From assembly GCA_961205875.1 (NCBI GenBank), contig OY540822.1, positions 12,960,501 to 13,024,500 of the forward strand: a stretch of DNA of 64,000 nt. The letters run 5' to 3'. Of this stretch, positions 50,985 through 63,123 are shown piece by piece. The notes under the pieces are model-generated. The model was not told where the DNA came from. It searched no databases and was given only the letters and a program-made list of their open reading frames with translations. Positions within the stretch are counted from its first letter, which is position 1, and every line of letters begins with the position of its first letter. The translations under genes were made by a program, and so were the position numbers. The stretch is from Sialis fuliginosa. Its lineage: Eukaryota; Arthropoda; Insecta; Megaloptera; Sialidae.

Positions 50985-52638
50985 ATGAATGACGAAAAAT
51001 TAACAATTAGAGCGAAGAAAAGAATTAAGGAAGTTAAACGTAAAGCGAGACCCGGTAAATATTTGTTTAAATTTAACCTAATTTTGTTGTTTTAGTTTAT
51101 CAAATAATTTATTTATTTAAGAGTCGTATAGGTATTTAATAATTTATTTGTTATTCAATGTAGAACTGAGCGATAAAGAGTCGTGGACACAATTAGGATA
51201 TGCAAAACGTTTTGAAGAATTTAAAAAATTCCCTGAAAATGTTGAAAGAATAGATGCAAGATACTGTACTCCAAAAGAGTTTATTGAAAAATACGAACTA
51301 GTCTCAAAACCTGTAGTCATTTCAAACGCACAAGTTAACTGGAGAGCAAAATACAAATGGACGTTGAGACGTCTAGCAAAGAAATACCGAAACCAAAAAT
51401 TTAAATGCGGAGAAGATAACGATGGATATAGTGTTAAGATGAAAATGAAGTATTATGTAGAGTATATGACAAGTACAGAAGATGATAGTCCTTTATATAT
51501 TTTTGATAGTAGTTACGGAGAGGTAACAGTGGTTGTTATTATATTTGTGCTGTATTTTTATTAATTAAACTTTATTTTAGCATCCTAGAAGAAAAAAACT
51601 ACTGGAAGATTACACCGTACCTGTGTATTTTCGAGATGATCTATTCAAATATGCCGGTGAAGCTCGGAGACCTCCTTATCGTTGGTTTGTGATGGGACCA
51701 GCCCGCTCTGGTACAGGGATTCACATTGATCCTCTCGGAACAAGTGCTTGGAATGCTTTAGTCGCTGGACATAAACGATGGTGCCTTTTTCCTACCCACA
51801 CTCCCAAAGAATTGCTAAAAGTTAGTAGGTTTGCTTGCATATCCGCTAAAACCTCATTAATCTTGGTAAAATGATTGTTTAAGGTTACAAATGTGCAAGG
51901 GGGCAAACAACGTGAAGAAGCGATAGTATGGTTTGACGTGATTTATCCGAAAACTAAAGATCCATCTTGGCCTGCAGATTGCCGGCCAATCGAGATTCTT
52001 CAGAGACCTGGCGAGACTGTATTTGTACCTGGTGGTTGGTGGCACGTAGTCCTCAATCTGGACCACACAGTTGCTGTTACACAGAATTTCTGCAGTCGTA
52101 CTAACTTTCCGGTCGTGTGGCACAAGACAGTCCGAGGAAGACCTAAACTATCGAGAAGGTTTGTATTACATTTATAAGATTGTGTGTCGGTTTATGAATC
52201 GGGCAGCCTCGAGGCTACGGGCAGTTTAAATTGTCAAGCTGATTTGTACCGGTGTTAGTTTGGTATTGTAGCTTCAATTGTAGTTTAGTTTGAGATCCTG
52301 AAAAGGTTGAGAAGTCAGCGTCTTACAAAAATGAGAAGACTTGTTTTATTTCTAGATGGTATCACACGTTGATGGAAGTAGAACCGGAATTAGCAGCGAT
52401 AGCAGCGAAAATCGATATCAGTAAATCGTCGGGGGTCGCTTCTGATAGTTCTAGTAATTCTAGCTCGAGTTCCGATTCAGAGTGTGCTTCGTTATCAGCT
52501 TACACTTCAGAAAACCACGACAGCGGCCAGGAGTCTCTCTCGGCCCACAAAACGTACATTATTAAAATTATCCGTTCGCCGGCAAACTCTAGATCTATAA
52601 CGGCCAAATACGACTGTTCAAAGAGAGAATCTTCCTAA
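50985..52638 (+). CDS. JMJD6: JMJD6 Jumonji-domain dioxygenase
   Basis: Fe(II)/2-oxoglutarate oxygenase; the family hydroxylates lysines of splicing factors and has also been reported to demethylate arginine. Exons 50985-51054, 51164-51522, 51581-51820, 51884-52158 and 52356-52638 give 408 residues (human 403). The N-terminus is basic ([16 protein letters not shown]). The metal triad is His191 and Asp193 in [14 protein letters not shown] and His277 in [10 protein letters not shown]; Lys208 (GHKRWCLF) occupies the 2-oxoglutarate-binding position. A Ser-rich tail ([15 protein letters not shown]) matches the poly-Ser region of the human protein. Two donors are slightly unusual (GTTAGT and GTTTGT). 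The final 25 residues after SAHKT look less conserved; an alternative last exon at 53840 is possible. Confidence 0.96.
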
Positions 52639-53438
52639 GAAATGAAACTGTTAGTGGTTACTTTATTCCTTGTTGAGTTTAAAATTGAAATTGTATATAT
52701 TTGAAACAAATTGTTCATACTAAAAATAATATTTTATAGATGGGGTGATTGACATAAAAAAGAAAAACATTTTTGTAAAACATTTTTTTTTCTCATACGA
52801 TGTTATCAATGGTGGAAGTAAATTCATTAGTAGATATTTAATTATTTTTATAGATAATTAATTGACTCTGATAAGTCATTGATTTTTTGTAGCATTTATA
52901 TTTCTTTGTCTAGAAAACAAAATAATTAGTTTTATTTACTCCATTTCTGTATTAAAAAAGTTAAACATAATATTTAAATTAACATACATATATATAGATA
53001 TCCATCTCCTCTTTCTCAATTTTTTTTTCAGCTTTAATTTATTTTATTTTTCAATTGTGTCAAATATTTCATTCAAAATTTTTAGTATTGTATATACTTA
53101 GGAATAAAGACTTCAAAAATTGTCCTATAAAAAGCAATAAATTTACTTTCACCTTCATTATATTATTTAAAATATATTTATCTTTATTCCTATCTGATTG
53201 TATTTTTTTTAAACCTTGATCGTAGTAAACAAAAAAAGACGTAAACATTACCGAAGTAAGTAAATATATAATAATTTTACCTAGATAAAATATTACACTA
53301 CAATGAATTTAGTTTAAATACAAAAACCTACGTCTTTTTTGTTATTGTTTTCTCGTTCAATGTTTCATTTTAAGTTACAGAGGTAAATATATAGGAAGGG
53401 AAAACTTAAATTTAAAATTCGCGTCAAAATTTACTTAC

Positions 53439-53497
53439 ACCCAAAGTGCTGCCTCTCCGAGAGTAGGAGGAACTATTAAAATTTTATCAGTCGCCAT
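53439..53497 (-). CDS. Possible first coding exon of an unidentified gene
   Basis: ATG in the context AACAAAATGGCG opens MATDKILIVPPTLGEAALW and runs into GT|GTAAGT, a strong donor. Without splicing the frame ends two codons later (V, stop). No partner exon was found on the minus strand within the window, so this is a guess from start context and donor only. A 20-residue small protein is the alternative. Confidence 0.25.
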
Positions 53498-53839
53498 TTT
53501 GTTTTAAGTGTTAATTTTTGACATGTGTTTGTTTACTAATAAAACAATAAGATAAGACACTGTTTATTCTTAAAAAATAAAATTTTGTGCAAAAACATCA
53601 AACATTGTGAGTTAATATTTCTAAATATTATAAATTGATACTCATTTTATCTAAAATATGTTCGGTTATCTACGTTTGAAAACATGTGTTTGTATTAATT
53701 CTTTCTTTGATCATATATGTATAACTACTTATGGTATGCGGATAATAGATGTACACACATATAGCGAATACATAAACAGTATATGATATATAGCAAGGGG
53801 CACTTAGACATGTCTCTAATGTTGTTATTTACCCGGCAG

Positions 53840-53964
53840 AAAGTTGCTGGTGGCGCCGGCGAGACTGCCAGAGGGGTTGTTAGTAGACAAAGCAACACAA
53901 CTCAGCGGAAATTTGGATGTTCTAGACGCAGATATTGATTAAAAATGCCATCATACTCGAAACA
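53840..53964 (+). other. Exon-like segment: alternative JMJD6 last exon or new 5' exon
   Basis: After the acceptor TTATTTACCCGGCAG a 33-codon frame (starting KLLVAPARLPEGLLVDK, ending LDVLDADID, then TAA at 53942) is compatible in phase with a possible JMJD6 exon 5 donor after 52553 (AAAAC|GTACAT) and also with exon 4. Directly after that stop, AAAATGCCATCATACTCGAA followed by ACA|GTAAGT could instead be a first coding exon (MPSYSK). The GC-richer composition supports some transcribed function. Confidence 0.3.
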
Positions 53965-55483
53965 GTAAGTTACTTTCTAATACTACATTTTTTCGTGTAT
54001 AGTTATTTTAACATTGCCGGCGTAAACATAACCCAACTTTATTTAAGTTATAACTTTTACAAGATATATATAAAATATATAAATAGGTATATATAATAAT
54101 TTCAATATATCCATTTATGAAAAAAAAATATTAGAAAATATCAATTGTATCAATTTCAGTTATCATATACCTAAACTAATTATAAGGTTCATAGTATTTC
54201 TAATAGTAAAACTCTCATAAAAATCGGTTCAGTAGTTTTCGTGCTGAGTCAAAAAACAATTTTTAAAAACTCAAAAATAAAATAATAAATAAATACAAAT
54301 AGAGCCTGCAGATTTATATATAAGTAGTTTTTATTTTTAATAAATAGAAAAACGAGGCCTAATATATATTTACCTATTATTGTTATTTAACACATAAAAT
54401 AGACCTCCCCCTATTGTTATTTAAAAAATGTTCCTACAATATGTTTTTAGATAAATGCGTCCCATTTCCTAATATATTCTTTTTTTTCAAATATTTCCCC
54501 TACTACCTAAATTAATATGATGCATTTCCTGTATAGTAGATTTACTTTGAAGATGTATATGTTTGTATACATGGAAAGGATAAATATTTTAATTTATCTT
54601 ATTGCACCAACGAAAGTGAAAATAAACGTCTAGCCTACAGAGATAGTTTGTTTATCTATCAAACCCTAGTTACATTGAAATACAGTGAAAAATAAAATGT
54701 ATGTACTGTAAATACAAAACATTTATACAATTCCATGGATTCTTGTCTTCGTTATGCATGGGCTAGTAGAATAAGACAGATAAAATCAACGAAACATTAA
54801 CGGATACTGTTGTTCTTTACTGACACTATTTATAGGCCGAGAGTGTGACGAAGATAGAACAATCTTTAATAAATTCTATCATCCCGGTAGCGTAATTGCA
54901 ACTACTGTATATGATTTTTTTATAATTTAAAACTACATAATATTAAAAAAAACGACATTTTCCAATTTTAGTAAACAGTAACTAAACAACTATACCTAAA
55001 GTTACTAACTACCCCTTTTTGAATAAATGGCACGTTTTGTCCTTTTTCAAATATTTCAGAAGTATTTTTTTTTTAAATGTCCTGTCTAAAAGAATAAACT
55101 TATTTTTTTTATAATTGACTACAAAAGAGAACAATATTGTAATCAGTGCTTTTAAGAAAATGGGACCCAGGACAATCCTAGTTTAGAGGCTTTTTATAAT
55201 TAATTAAAAAAAAAACAGATTTCTCACTATTTATTTTTGTTAATTAATTTTTCGTTTATTTTTATTTTTATGTATGCTGTATTGCGAAGTTTTTATTCAA
55301 ATATCAAATATAAAATAATTTTTGACACCGTTTTTTCAGTAATTAAAATAGAATAAAATAACCCCTACCGTCTACGCTAAAATATTTCAACTAGAAAATG
55401 AAGTAGTTTCACAGAACAGACGTGTTAAAATTTAAACACAACTTTAATTTCTAATTATTTAGAAATATTGTGATCCCAGTTGG

Positions 55484-56192
55484 CAGGCCCTAAGAGAACT
55501 TCAATGGAGCCCAGACCAAACATCATTTTGAGGGGCCCAACCCCTCCGTCTCGCGAGAGTAAAGAAATTTCTAACTAATTCCATATTATCCTTTGTAACA
55601 ATATTATATTATAGCCGCTTGGGTTATTATATCATGATTTGTAGAAATTAGTTATAACATTAGGTAATCATTTTTTGTAGACAGACCTCGGAAGATATGT
55701 ATTGAGTCAGTTAATACCTTATAAAGTGTCGAAAGTGTTAAATAAATAAATCTAAGAAACAGTGTAGCTACCTTAGCCCTGTAATGCAAGCTAAGGAATA
55801 GTAAGGCTCTGTGGTAGCGACCACCTTTTCATATTCAAAATAGTGCAAGTTTTGTGTAATAGAAAAAGTGCCAGATTTTGTATACGAAATAGTGAAAGTT
55901 TTTGTAATAGATATAGTACAAGTTTTTGTAAAGACATAGTGTAAGTGTAGTTAAAATTAAATTTATTTATTTATTTGTATAGCAGTGTTTACGTTTCCGA
56001 GCACCTACCGGTCATTCTACCGAACCAATTAAAGGTTAAATGAAATTATTAAAGTCAGTTGAACCCAAAAACGTTACACCTTAAATTTAGTTTGAACTCG
56101 TATTAAGTAAGATAGGTAATATAAATGACAAATATTTACGTAAAATATAAATTATTTTCAGAGCCCCCCCCCCCCCCCTCTATGTGGGCCTG
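55484..56192. mobile_element. hAT-like element interrupted by a solo LTR
   Basis: The ends are CAGGCCCTAAG and, reverse-complemented from the right, CAGGCCCACATAG. They are flanked by a perfect eight-base duplication CCAGTTGG (55476-55483 and 56193-56200). The interior matches 2568-2787 on either side of a 484-base insertion. A run of C (56163-56178) lies near the right end. Confidence 0.75.
55595..56078. mobile_element. Solo LTR of a retrotransposon
   Basis: The segment starts TGTAAC and ends GTTACA, is 484 bases long, and is bounded by CCTT on both sides (55591-55594 and 56079-56082). The paralogous repeat at 2568-2787 reads straight across this site (TATTATCCTTAAAT), confirming an insertion. 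There is no internal coding region or second LTR, so recombination has removed the body. A four-base duplication with TG...CA ends suits Ty3/Gypsy-type integration, though the family is not determined. Confidence 0.7.
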
Positions 56193-56875
56193 CCAGTTGG
56201 TATAAACTGAAATCGGTGGTAATTTGTATTGTTACATGTATAGAAAATACGCATCCTGGTTGTGGAGTAGTTCATACTTCAGCTATTACAATTTTTGTTC
56301 GTCAACTAGTATTATTGCGAATCTTACTGTAGTGTATACTATATAATATCACCGGTACTATATACAGTTATTTTGTTGTGTTTATAAATGATTAAAATAA
56401 ACTAAACATAACTTTAATATGTTTTTTCAACACGTGTGGTATTAACTATAAATCTATAAAAATCGTTGATTATATTATTGAAATCATAACAAAACTATTA
56501 TTTTTGTGTCATTGTTGGCATGTTCGTTATAATAAAAAAGTAAGAAATATGTAATCAGTACTTAATATGTTATCTATCGATAATAAATGTTATTAGCGAA
56601 AAATAAACAAATAAAATTATGTAAATAAAAATACCATGTGATTTTTTATGTTCAAAGATAATTGTTGTTATCAGTGAAACGACTCTGAAATTTGAATTTC
56701 ACCTGAAAATTAATTGGAAAGTGTGAAAAATAATAAACAACAATATTTATAACGTTGATATTTAACATATAGAAAGTCGAATAATATATTAATTATTATA
56801 CATAAATTTCAAAATACCATGTCGAGATATCTTGATTATTTTTTTAACCAATTTTGGATAATTCTTTGAAGTGTA

Positions 56876-59800
56876 ATGAGACATAGAACTATAAAATGGA
56901 TTATTTGTTTATTTATTTTCTTTATAAATTCAAACTTCGGTAAGTTCAAAATGATTTCTATAAAAAATATATATTGCGTATTTTTTTATCTGCTTTATCT
57001 ATATTACAAATTACTATTACTACAAAAAATGTTTTCAGGCTTTACGACAATGAAGAGCAATTGATAGTTAAATATAAATGTTAATTATATGGTAGAATTT
57101 ACGGTATTTCTAGTTTTATTGCAAATTTTGTCACGTTCTGCCTTAGTTTATACACAATTGTTATCATTTCAACTTTTGTATTACTAACAGAGGTTCGCCC
57201 TGAAATTATGGTAAAAATGATTATGCATTGAAACTTTAAATTCTCTACTTTCAAATACCCTTTGCAGGCGGAAATTTCATTCATATTTTTTTATGTAAAC
57301 TTCTTTCGAAATTATAGAATTGTTCTCTATTTTTTAGATTTATTTAAATTTTAAATAAAACTTAATACGCCTTAAGTAACTGTACCGTAACGAAATGACG
57401 CTATTTTTGTGTTATGGTACAGTAACGTTACTCGAACTCAGGTCCTACTAGAAGGGCTGGTCCATAGGGTCAGTTGACCCGGACTCCCAAATTTAGAACT
57501 GAAAAATAAACTCAATAGTGAAAAAATATTAAATAAAATTCTCGAATAAAAATACCCTAATAAAGGGGTTCGCTAAAAAAAGATTTTTTTTAAATTAGGG
57601 GGGGGGGGGTTATATTGTGACGTAAAATGAGGGATACAAGATTATGACAAAGAAAGGACAATGAGTCGCATATAACGAAAATTAGCGGGCTGTAGATGAT
57701 ATAACATAATAATAATATGAATAATAAAAAGTACGTTTGTTTATTTATTATTATTATAAGAGCCTCCAAACTATGACTATATTGGGCTCCATTTCACCTC
57801 CTGAAGGTTCTACTACAACCATGTTTAATTTGTTAGGAACTATTTTTTAATTTATATAAAGTAATTTTTGTCAACACTGACATAAAATGAAGACAGTTCA
57901 TATTAAATATGTCCGATTTAACAAGGCCTTACTCAGGGCCGTAACTACCCCCTCGCAGCAGCGTAAAAATTAAACAAAAAATATAATTAGAGTTATTAAC
58001 AAACGTAAATTGTTCAACGAAAAAAAATCATCAATTTTTATATTTTGCTTATAGTGAGGGCCCCTCGAACACTGGCTGCCCCGGGGCCCTAGAGCCTCTA
58101 GTTACGGCCCTGACATTACTGTATTTAGAAAACAAAAAATACCATAGGAAATATTGTATTAATGTGATATAAAATAGCAGTCAAATATTATGACATTTGT
58201 AAATGTTTTTTAAGTTATGTCTGTTGGACATATGATAACATGCTGTACTTAATATTTAGCGTAATTAATTAATTTAAATGTGTAAATTTAACTATCAACA
58301 TTTATCTCTATAGAACATTTTTCATTTCACTCGATTTTATCTTGATATGAAATTATTATTCTTTCTCAACATATACTATTTATGGTATCAATAGTTAAAA
58401 TTAACAATACATTAATGTACACATATTTGTCTTTAAAACAATTACAATTTTTTTAATAAACGGATTTTTTAAATTTATCTCTTATACGATGACGAATCAC
58501 CAAAACTCGCGACTTGAAAATATTTAAATGAATCAATAATAAAAGATTCAAACATGCATTATTGTATCGATTTTTAAGAAAGGAATAACAATAAAATGTA
58601 TACATATGCATGGGGATTTCCTAAACAGTAAGAGATACATCATTTCTGGAGGCTCTTTAATTTTTACTTTTCTTATCTTTGATAATACCTTTCCAACAAA
58701 TTTGTCCAACAAAATATACCCCCCCCCCCTTCCTATTAAAACACAATGACTTTTTATTGAATTAATTTAATTTAAATATTCGTTTTCTCAACTCTTACTA
58801 AATATTTAATCCCTTTATTATATTGTGGATACTCCACTGTTTGTCTATTTGAATTATATAATTATACCCGCGTGTAAAGTATTAAATAATAATAAATATA
58901 AAATTCATTGAGGATTATAAAAAAGAAACTATAAGTTGTATTAATAAATTACTAATCGCATAATATATTTGTCACAAAAACTCTTCCTTTGCCAAAAACT
59001 GACTACTATTTTATATCAGCGGCAAACATACAAAAAAATCTGTCAAATCAAAAGTAATAAATTATAAAAAAAAACTAAGTCTTTAGAAATTATAAATACA
59101 TATATTCTTCATATTAGCTTTAGAATTACAAAAAATAACGTACTATTTTACTTAAGAAAATATTACATAATTGATAGTATATGGGCTATTAATAAGTATT
59201 TAATGTATAAAAATATCCTTAAGTATTTTATTTATTTATAGTACAAAGTAAGAATGATTTCTCGCAGGACGATATTAATATACTTATGTTCTAAAAAATT
59301 AAATAAACATAACTAAATTTAACGGTCCTAAATACATATTTAACATTTTTAATAGTTTTGTTTAGATAAAATCTTCATTAGTTAATAAAATAAAACTACT
59401 TTAGTCGAAATAGAATAAACATTAAGGCATTTTATATTACATTTTTAGTTTAAATATATAAATTAAATTAGGAGTAAAATGGTGACATGCATTTATTCAG
59501 AAACGATTGATTATTTCTATTTATATGATATTATTTTAATAAATATATTATGCCTTTTTTATGTAACGGTACAAAATATGTTAGGATGTAAAAATATAGC
59601 TTTTAACATACACATATCTATATGTTAATAGAGGTATTAAGAATGCGCAAAATAAACAAATATTATGATTTGGCAAAATGTCGAGAATTTTTAATTACTC
59701 AAAAAAAGTTTGTTGTCAATTTTAATGCCTGACCTCGAATAAATTTAGAATTGATATTTCTTACGTTAAGAGAAAAATTCACCTAAATATTCACATTATT

Positions 59801-61751
59801 CTTATTAGACCGAATTCTTTCAAAAATTTTCCTAGAAGAATAAAAAAGTAAAGACAAAACTTCGATTTTTTTCACCCAAAATAAAACACCCTTAATAAAA
59901 ACTCATACGTTATATATACAGTATTTTTCATTTATATATGTAGGTAAAAACGCGTCTATTGTAATTAATTGGAAAAACTGTTTATTAAGTGATACATTAA
60001 CAATAGAACTTGATGACGAATTTTCGTTTCACGGTCATTTAATTGTTCTATGTAAACACTGAAATATAGGGTCTCCAAACTGAATGTCTATTTACATTTT
60101 CAGAGAACGTAGTCATATTATTTAATAATAATTATTATTATTTAATAGTAAAATGTATATAAACAGGTTGTCCACTTTCTGGAAAGTTAGGGAAAAGTCA
60201 GGGAAGCCTAAAGTGGTCAGGGAATTTATTATAAATTCTGGGAAGTCAGTGAAGAAGAAAAAAGTGTATAAATTTATGTTGACGAGCAAAAAAGTCTTCA
60301 AATTTGTTTGCACATTCTGGGGGCCCCTCAATCACTTCTTGCCCCCGAGCTTCTAGTGGTCTGGGAATTTTGAATCTGTGATCAGGGAAAAGTTAGGGAA
60401 TTTTATTTAAAAAAAACAGTGGACACCCTGATAAAATAAATTAAATGACATATAATTAAATAATATGGTCATTACAAAATATAATTACAATATCACGTAA
60501 AGTTTTGCGATCCCTGTTTTAATTGAGCCAGATTAAGTCATTATTTTTCCTAGATAGTATATTCGTCATTTCATCTAAAATTAAACAGTGTATTTAAAAC
60601 TTTTTACTAGTTTAAAGACGATTTCAATCCTTGTTGAGAACTGCTGGTATTCTTATGCAAATGTTAACGTTTCAGTTGTAGATTAATTTTAACAGTTTTA
60701 TTAATTTATGTGATATATTCAAATTAGTGCAATCAGTCATTTAGCATTGCAGACAGTTTTGTCAGAGTCATAATTAAAAGATTTTTTTTAATTCCTTGAA
60801 ATGAACATTTAGCAGAAGATTAATTTAACTTAATTTCTTGAAGAATTCAATTTGTAGTATATACAGTTTATTTTAATTGTATCATATTATTATTTATTTG
60901 ATTGTATGGCGTCATTGACAGTTTTTAATTTAGAAAAATCTGGTTAAAATATTATTGCAAAAAATACATATCTACAGTTATTATTTTTATAGCAAAGTAA
61001 ATTTTAGCCAGATGTAATCGCATGTTCCTAGTACAAAAATAAAGCTTGGGAAACTATTAAATGGTACTTAAACTTGTTTTTTGTTTTTTGTATTCTAGTA
61101 AAAGGTTTGAAATGTTATGTCTGCAGCCCAATTTACAGCCAATCTCAAGTAGCCAACAGTATTGCCAAAAATATTACAATCCTGACTTGCGATAACTTCA
61201 ATGAAAATGACAATAGATATGTAGCAGATTGCAAACACAGCCATCGCAGTACATGCCACACAGAAATAAACGGTATGTCAAATCCATTACTTACACATCT
61301 ACCCCCACCCCAATTTCAAACGTTTTTTTATAAACGAATACAATTAAATTTTTTAATTTCAGGCACACAAATTTTAAGATCATGCGATGGATTGAATGTA
61401 ACAAATTCATGTGTAGATGCAAATAATGTTAAATATTGCTATTGTTTTGGGAACCTCTGTAATAACAATATAGTAGACTCCAGTGCAAATATCCCTCTTT
61501 CCGATGATGAAGATGACAGCGATGATTCTAAAATAGACGGCAGCGGAGACTTCTTCGCATTGCCAGAATCTACAGAGAAATCAATGGAACTTCATGTGAC
61601 AACGGAACATATTCCTACATTTTTAACTACGGTTACTACTCCTGTATGGGCTGCTACCAACACATCAAATTCACACCATATTTCTTGTTGTTTATATTTT
61701 CTGTATGTGATATTCTTAACTGTGTATTTTCTATTTGTTTTTATTAATTAA
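56876..61751 (+). CDS. GPI-anchored Ly6/three-finger domain protein
   Basis: Small secreted-then-anchored cell-surface protein of the insect Ly6/quiver-type family; the individual member is not recognised. Exons 56876-56939, 61099-61272 and 61363-61751 join in phase 1 to give 208 residues. Residues 1-21 are a hydrophobic signal peptide (WIICLFIFFINSNF). The Cys-rich domain starts LKCYVCSP and ends with the family-typical Cys-Asn (GNLCNNN, residues 109-115). An acidic spacer (DDEDDSDDSKIDGSGDFF) and Thr/Ser-rich stalk follow, then a hydrophobic C-terminus (residues 188-207) that fits a GPI-attachment signal. N-glycosylation sequons occur (NIT, NVT). The 4.2 kb first intron carries several MITEs. 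A noncoding first exon upstream is possible. Confidence 0.8.
57934..58112. mobile_element. hAT-type MITE in Ly6 intron
   Basis: CAGGGCCGTAACTACC at the left is inverted relative to CTAGTTACGGCCCTG at the right. Flanking GCCTTACT and ACATTACT agree at six of eight positions, fitting a decayed hAT target duplication. 179 bases, non-coding. Confidence 0.65.
60164..60430. mobile_element. CAGGGTGTCC-type MITE in Ly6 intron
   Basis: The left end is CAGGTTGTCCACTTTCTGG and the right end, reverse-complemented, is CAGGGTGTCCACTGTTTTT. The interior is dominated by AGTTAGGGAAAAGTCAGGGA-like phrases repeated in both halves. It is the same terminal family as 30651-30903. Confidence 0.65.
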
Positions 61752-62263
61752 GTTGTACGATGGTACATAAATTACCGTTGAGTTAAGTAACGAACATGCA
61801 ATGATCGTTACTTGTATTTGTATTATTACTTAATTTTAAGTAGAACGTTCGTGTTAACGTTAAAACGTCATGATTGGTTGTTACTTATAAGTACATTGGT
61901 AATATAGCTTATTATTTATGTAATAATATGTGTGTGCATACACGTGCTAATTATAAATGTATTAGTTAATAACGTGAGCTTACTCCTGCTGATTACAATT
62001 AGCATTTATATTAAATATTGATGTAGTGATTGTTGGTTGTTAATTTATGGCGTATCTGGATTGGAATAGCATTTGAATTGTATGTCCTAATAATTTAGAG
62101 CAGTGCCGATAATGGCATTTGACTCAATATGAATGTCTGGAATTAGATTGTATATTAATGAATGTTAACAGAAAATAGCCGCAAACATATATAAATGGAG
62201 TAATGTAATATTGTCTTGTAATCTATAAATTTATGTACTTTTTATAAAAATAAAGAAATGTTA

Positions 62264-62655
62264 TTAGGGTTGCTAACTGTGCATCGATGCTGACCCAAAG
62301 AAAAATAATTTTGATGTGTATAAAAAAAATATGAATTCTTGAACAATAAACATAATAAATAAACCTTAAAAATTGTATATTATATATATATATATATGCT
62401 GGTGAAAAATTCCGGGTAGCTCCGCGTTCTGCGTTGTCTTCTTGATGACGTTTTGGTCGAATCCTATCGGCCATCTTCAAGTCTGGTCTGTACTTAGTTC
62501 TTCGAACCTCGTTTGACAGTAAATATATATATATATATATATATAAAATTGACAGTGCAGAAAGAAACAACTATAGGCAGCACAATCGCTTTGTCTCAGA
62601 ATTTTTCGCAAAACTCGAATTCTTCTGGTCAAAATAACAATGTTAGCAACCCTAA
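62264..62655. mobile_element. Small inverted-repeat element enclosing a retroelement fragment
   Basis: TTAGGGTTGCTAAC (62264-62277) and GTTAGCAACCCTAA (62642-62655) are perfect inverted repeats. Between them lie two AT dinucleotide runs (about 62378-62398 and 62523-62545) that bracket a GC-richer fragment with a hammerhead-like core. No transposase frame. Confidence 0.55.
62438..62481 (-). ncRNA. Degenerate hammerhead-ribozyme-like motif
   Basis: On the minus strand CTTGAAGATGGCCGATAGGA continues TTCGACCAAAACGTCATCAA. This resembles the core associated with Penelope-like elements (CTGAAGA, stem II, GAAAC, GTC): GAAGA is present, TGGCCGA pairs with TCGACCA apart from one C-A mismatch, and AAACGTC follows. 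The leading CTGA is CTTGA and the GAAA is shifted to AAAA, so activity is doubtful. Flanking AT repeats suit insertion of such an element into a microsatellite. Confidence 0.35.
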
Positions 62656-62714
62656 ATATTATATTACTTTGTCTACTTAGTTATCTGTAACTATATAATT
62701 ATATAAATAACTTC

Positions 62715-62949
62715 ATATTCATATGTAGATAAATAGATGTCTAATACATTAAACTAAAATAAAATTCTTGTTGACATCTATGTAGATAAATAGATGTTAC
62801 AAATTCATAATTTACTAGCATCCATGTTTTACCTGTGTAGATAAACAGGTAAGATAGAACTAGTTAAAAGAATCTATGTAGATAAATAGATTTTAATAAT
62901 TCAATTCACAAATGTAATTGTTATACTTGTGTAGATAAACAAATATAAC
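62715..62949 (+). repeat. Array of hairpins with invariant TGTAGATAAA loop
   Basis: TGTAGATAAA occurs at 62724, 62781, 62836, 62877 and 62930, spaced 41-57 bases. At the last four the flanks pair with each other: ACATCTA/TAGATGT, TTACCTG/CAGGTAA, AATCTA/TAGATT and GTTATACTTG/CAAATATAAC (one C-A mismatch). The stems differ in sequence but stay complementary, and the loop-closing pair switches between A-T and G-C. The first copy has a decayed stem. A sixth, inverted copy with a stem lies at 63760-63769. The function is unknown. Confidence 0.85.
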
Positions 62950-63123
62950 AAAAATTCAAGTGGCGCCATCACTTATCAAAAAGCAGCACTACTAATTACA
63001 GATTTCTGCATTAACGGCATGTTTCTAATGTTAAATAGAATTATTATGTACGCGCCTCCACCATATGGTTGAGGTGTATTCAAAATAATTTGATTATTGT
63101 GTGGTGTATTAGACGAGTCGAGT

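Larger units (their letters stand above)
52639..55483. other. Intergenic region with two possible first or last exons
   Basis: It is mostly AT-rich, with a small inverted repeat (AACAAAAAAAGACGTA near 53227 and its complement near 53329). Two short exon-like segments, 53439-53497 (-) and 53840-53964 (+), are described separately. Nothing else is supported. Confidence 0.4.

Noticed and set aside
51857-52123. 88-codon minus-strand frame opposite JMJD6 exon 4
   Set aside because: Antisense shadow of a well-supported Jumonji exon.
62223-62570. 115-codon minus-strand open frame
   Set aside because: It reads through AT microsatellites and a retroelement-like fragment; the basic stretch inside derives from the hammerhead-like sequence, and composition is not protein-like.
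62715-62949. CRISPR-like array (GTAGAT is also part of the Cas12a repeat)
   Set aside because: The shared unit is only ten bases, spacing is irregular, flanks pair with each other, and the context is an animal genome with no cas genes.
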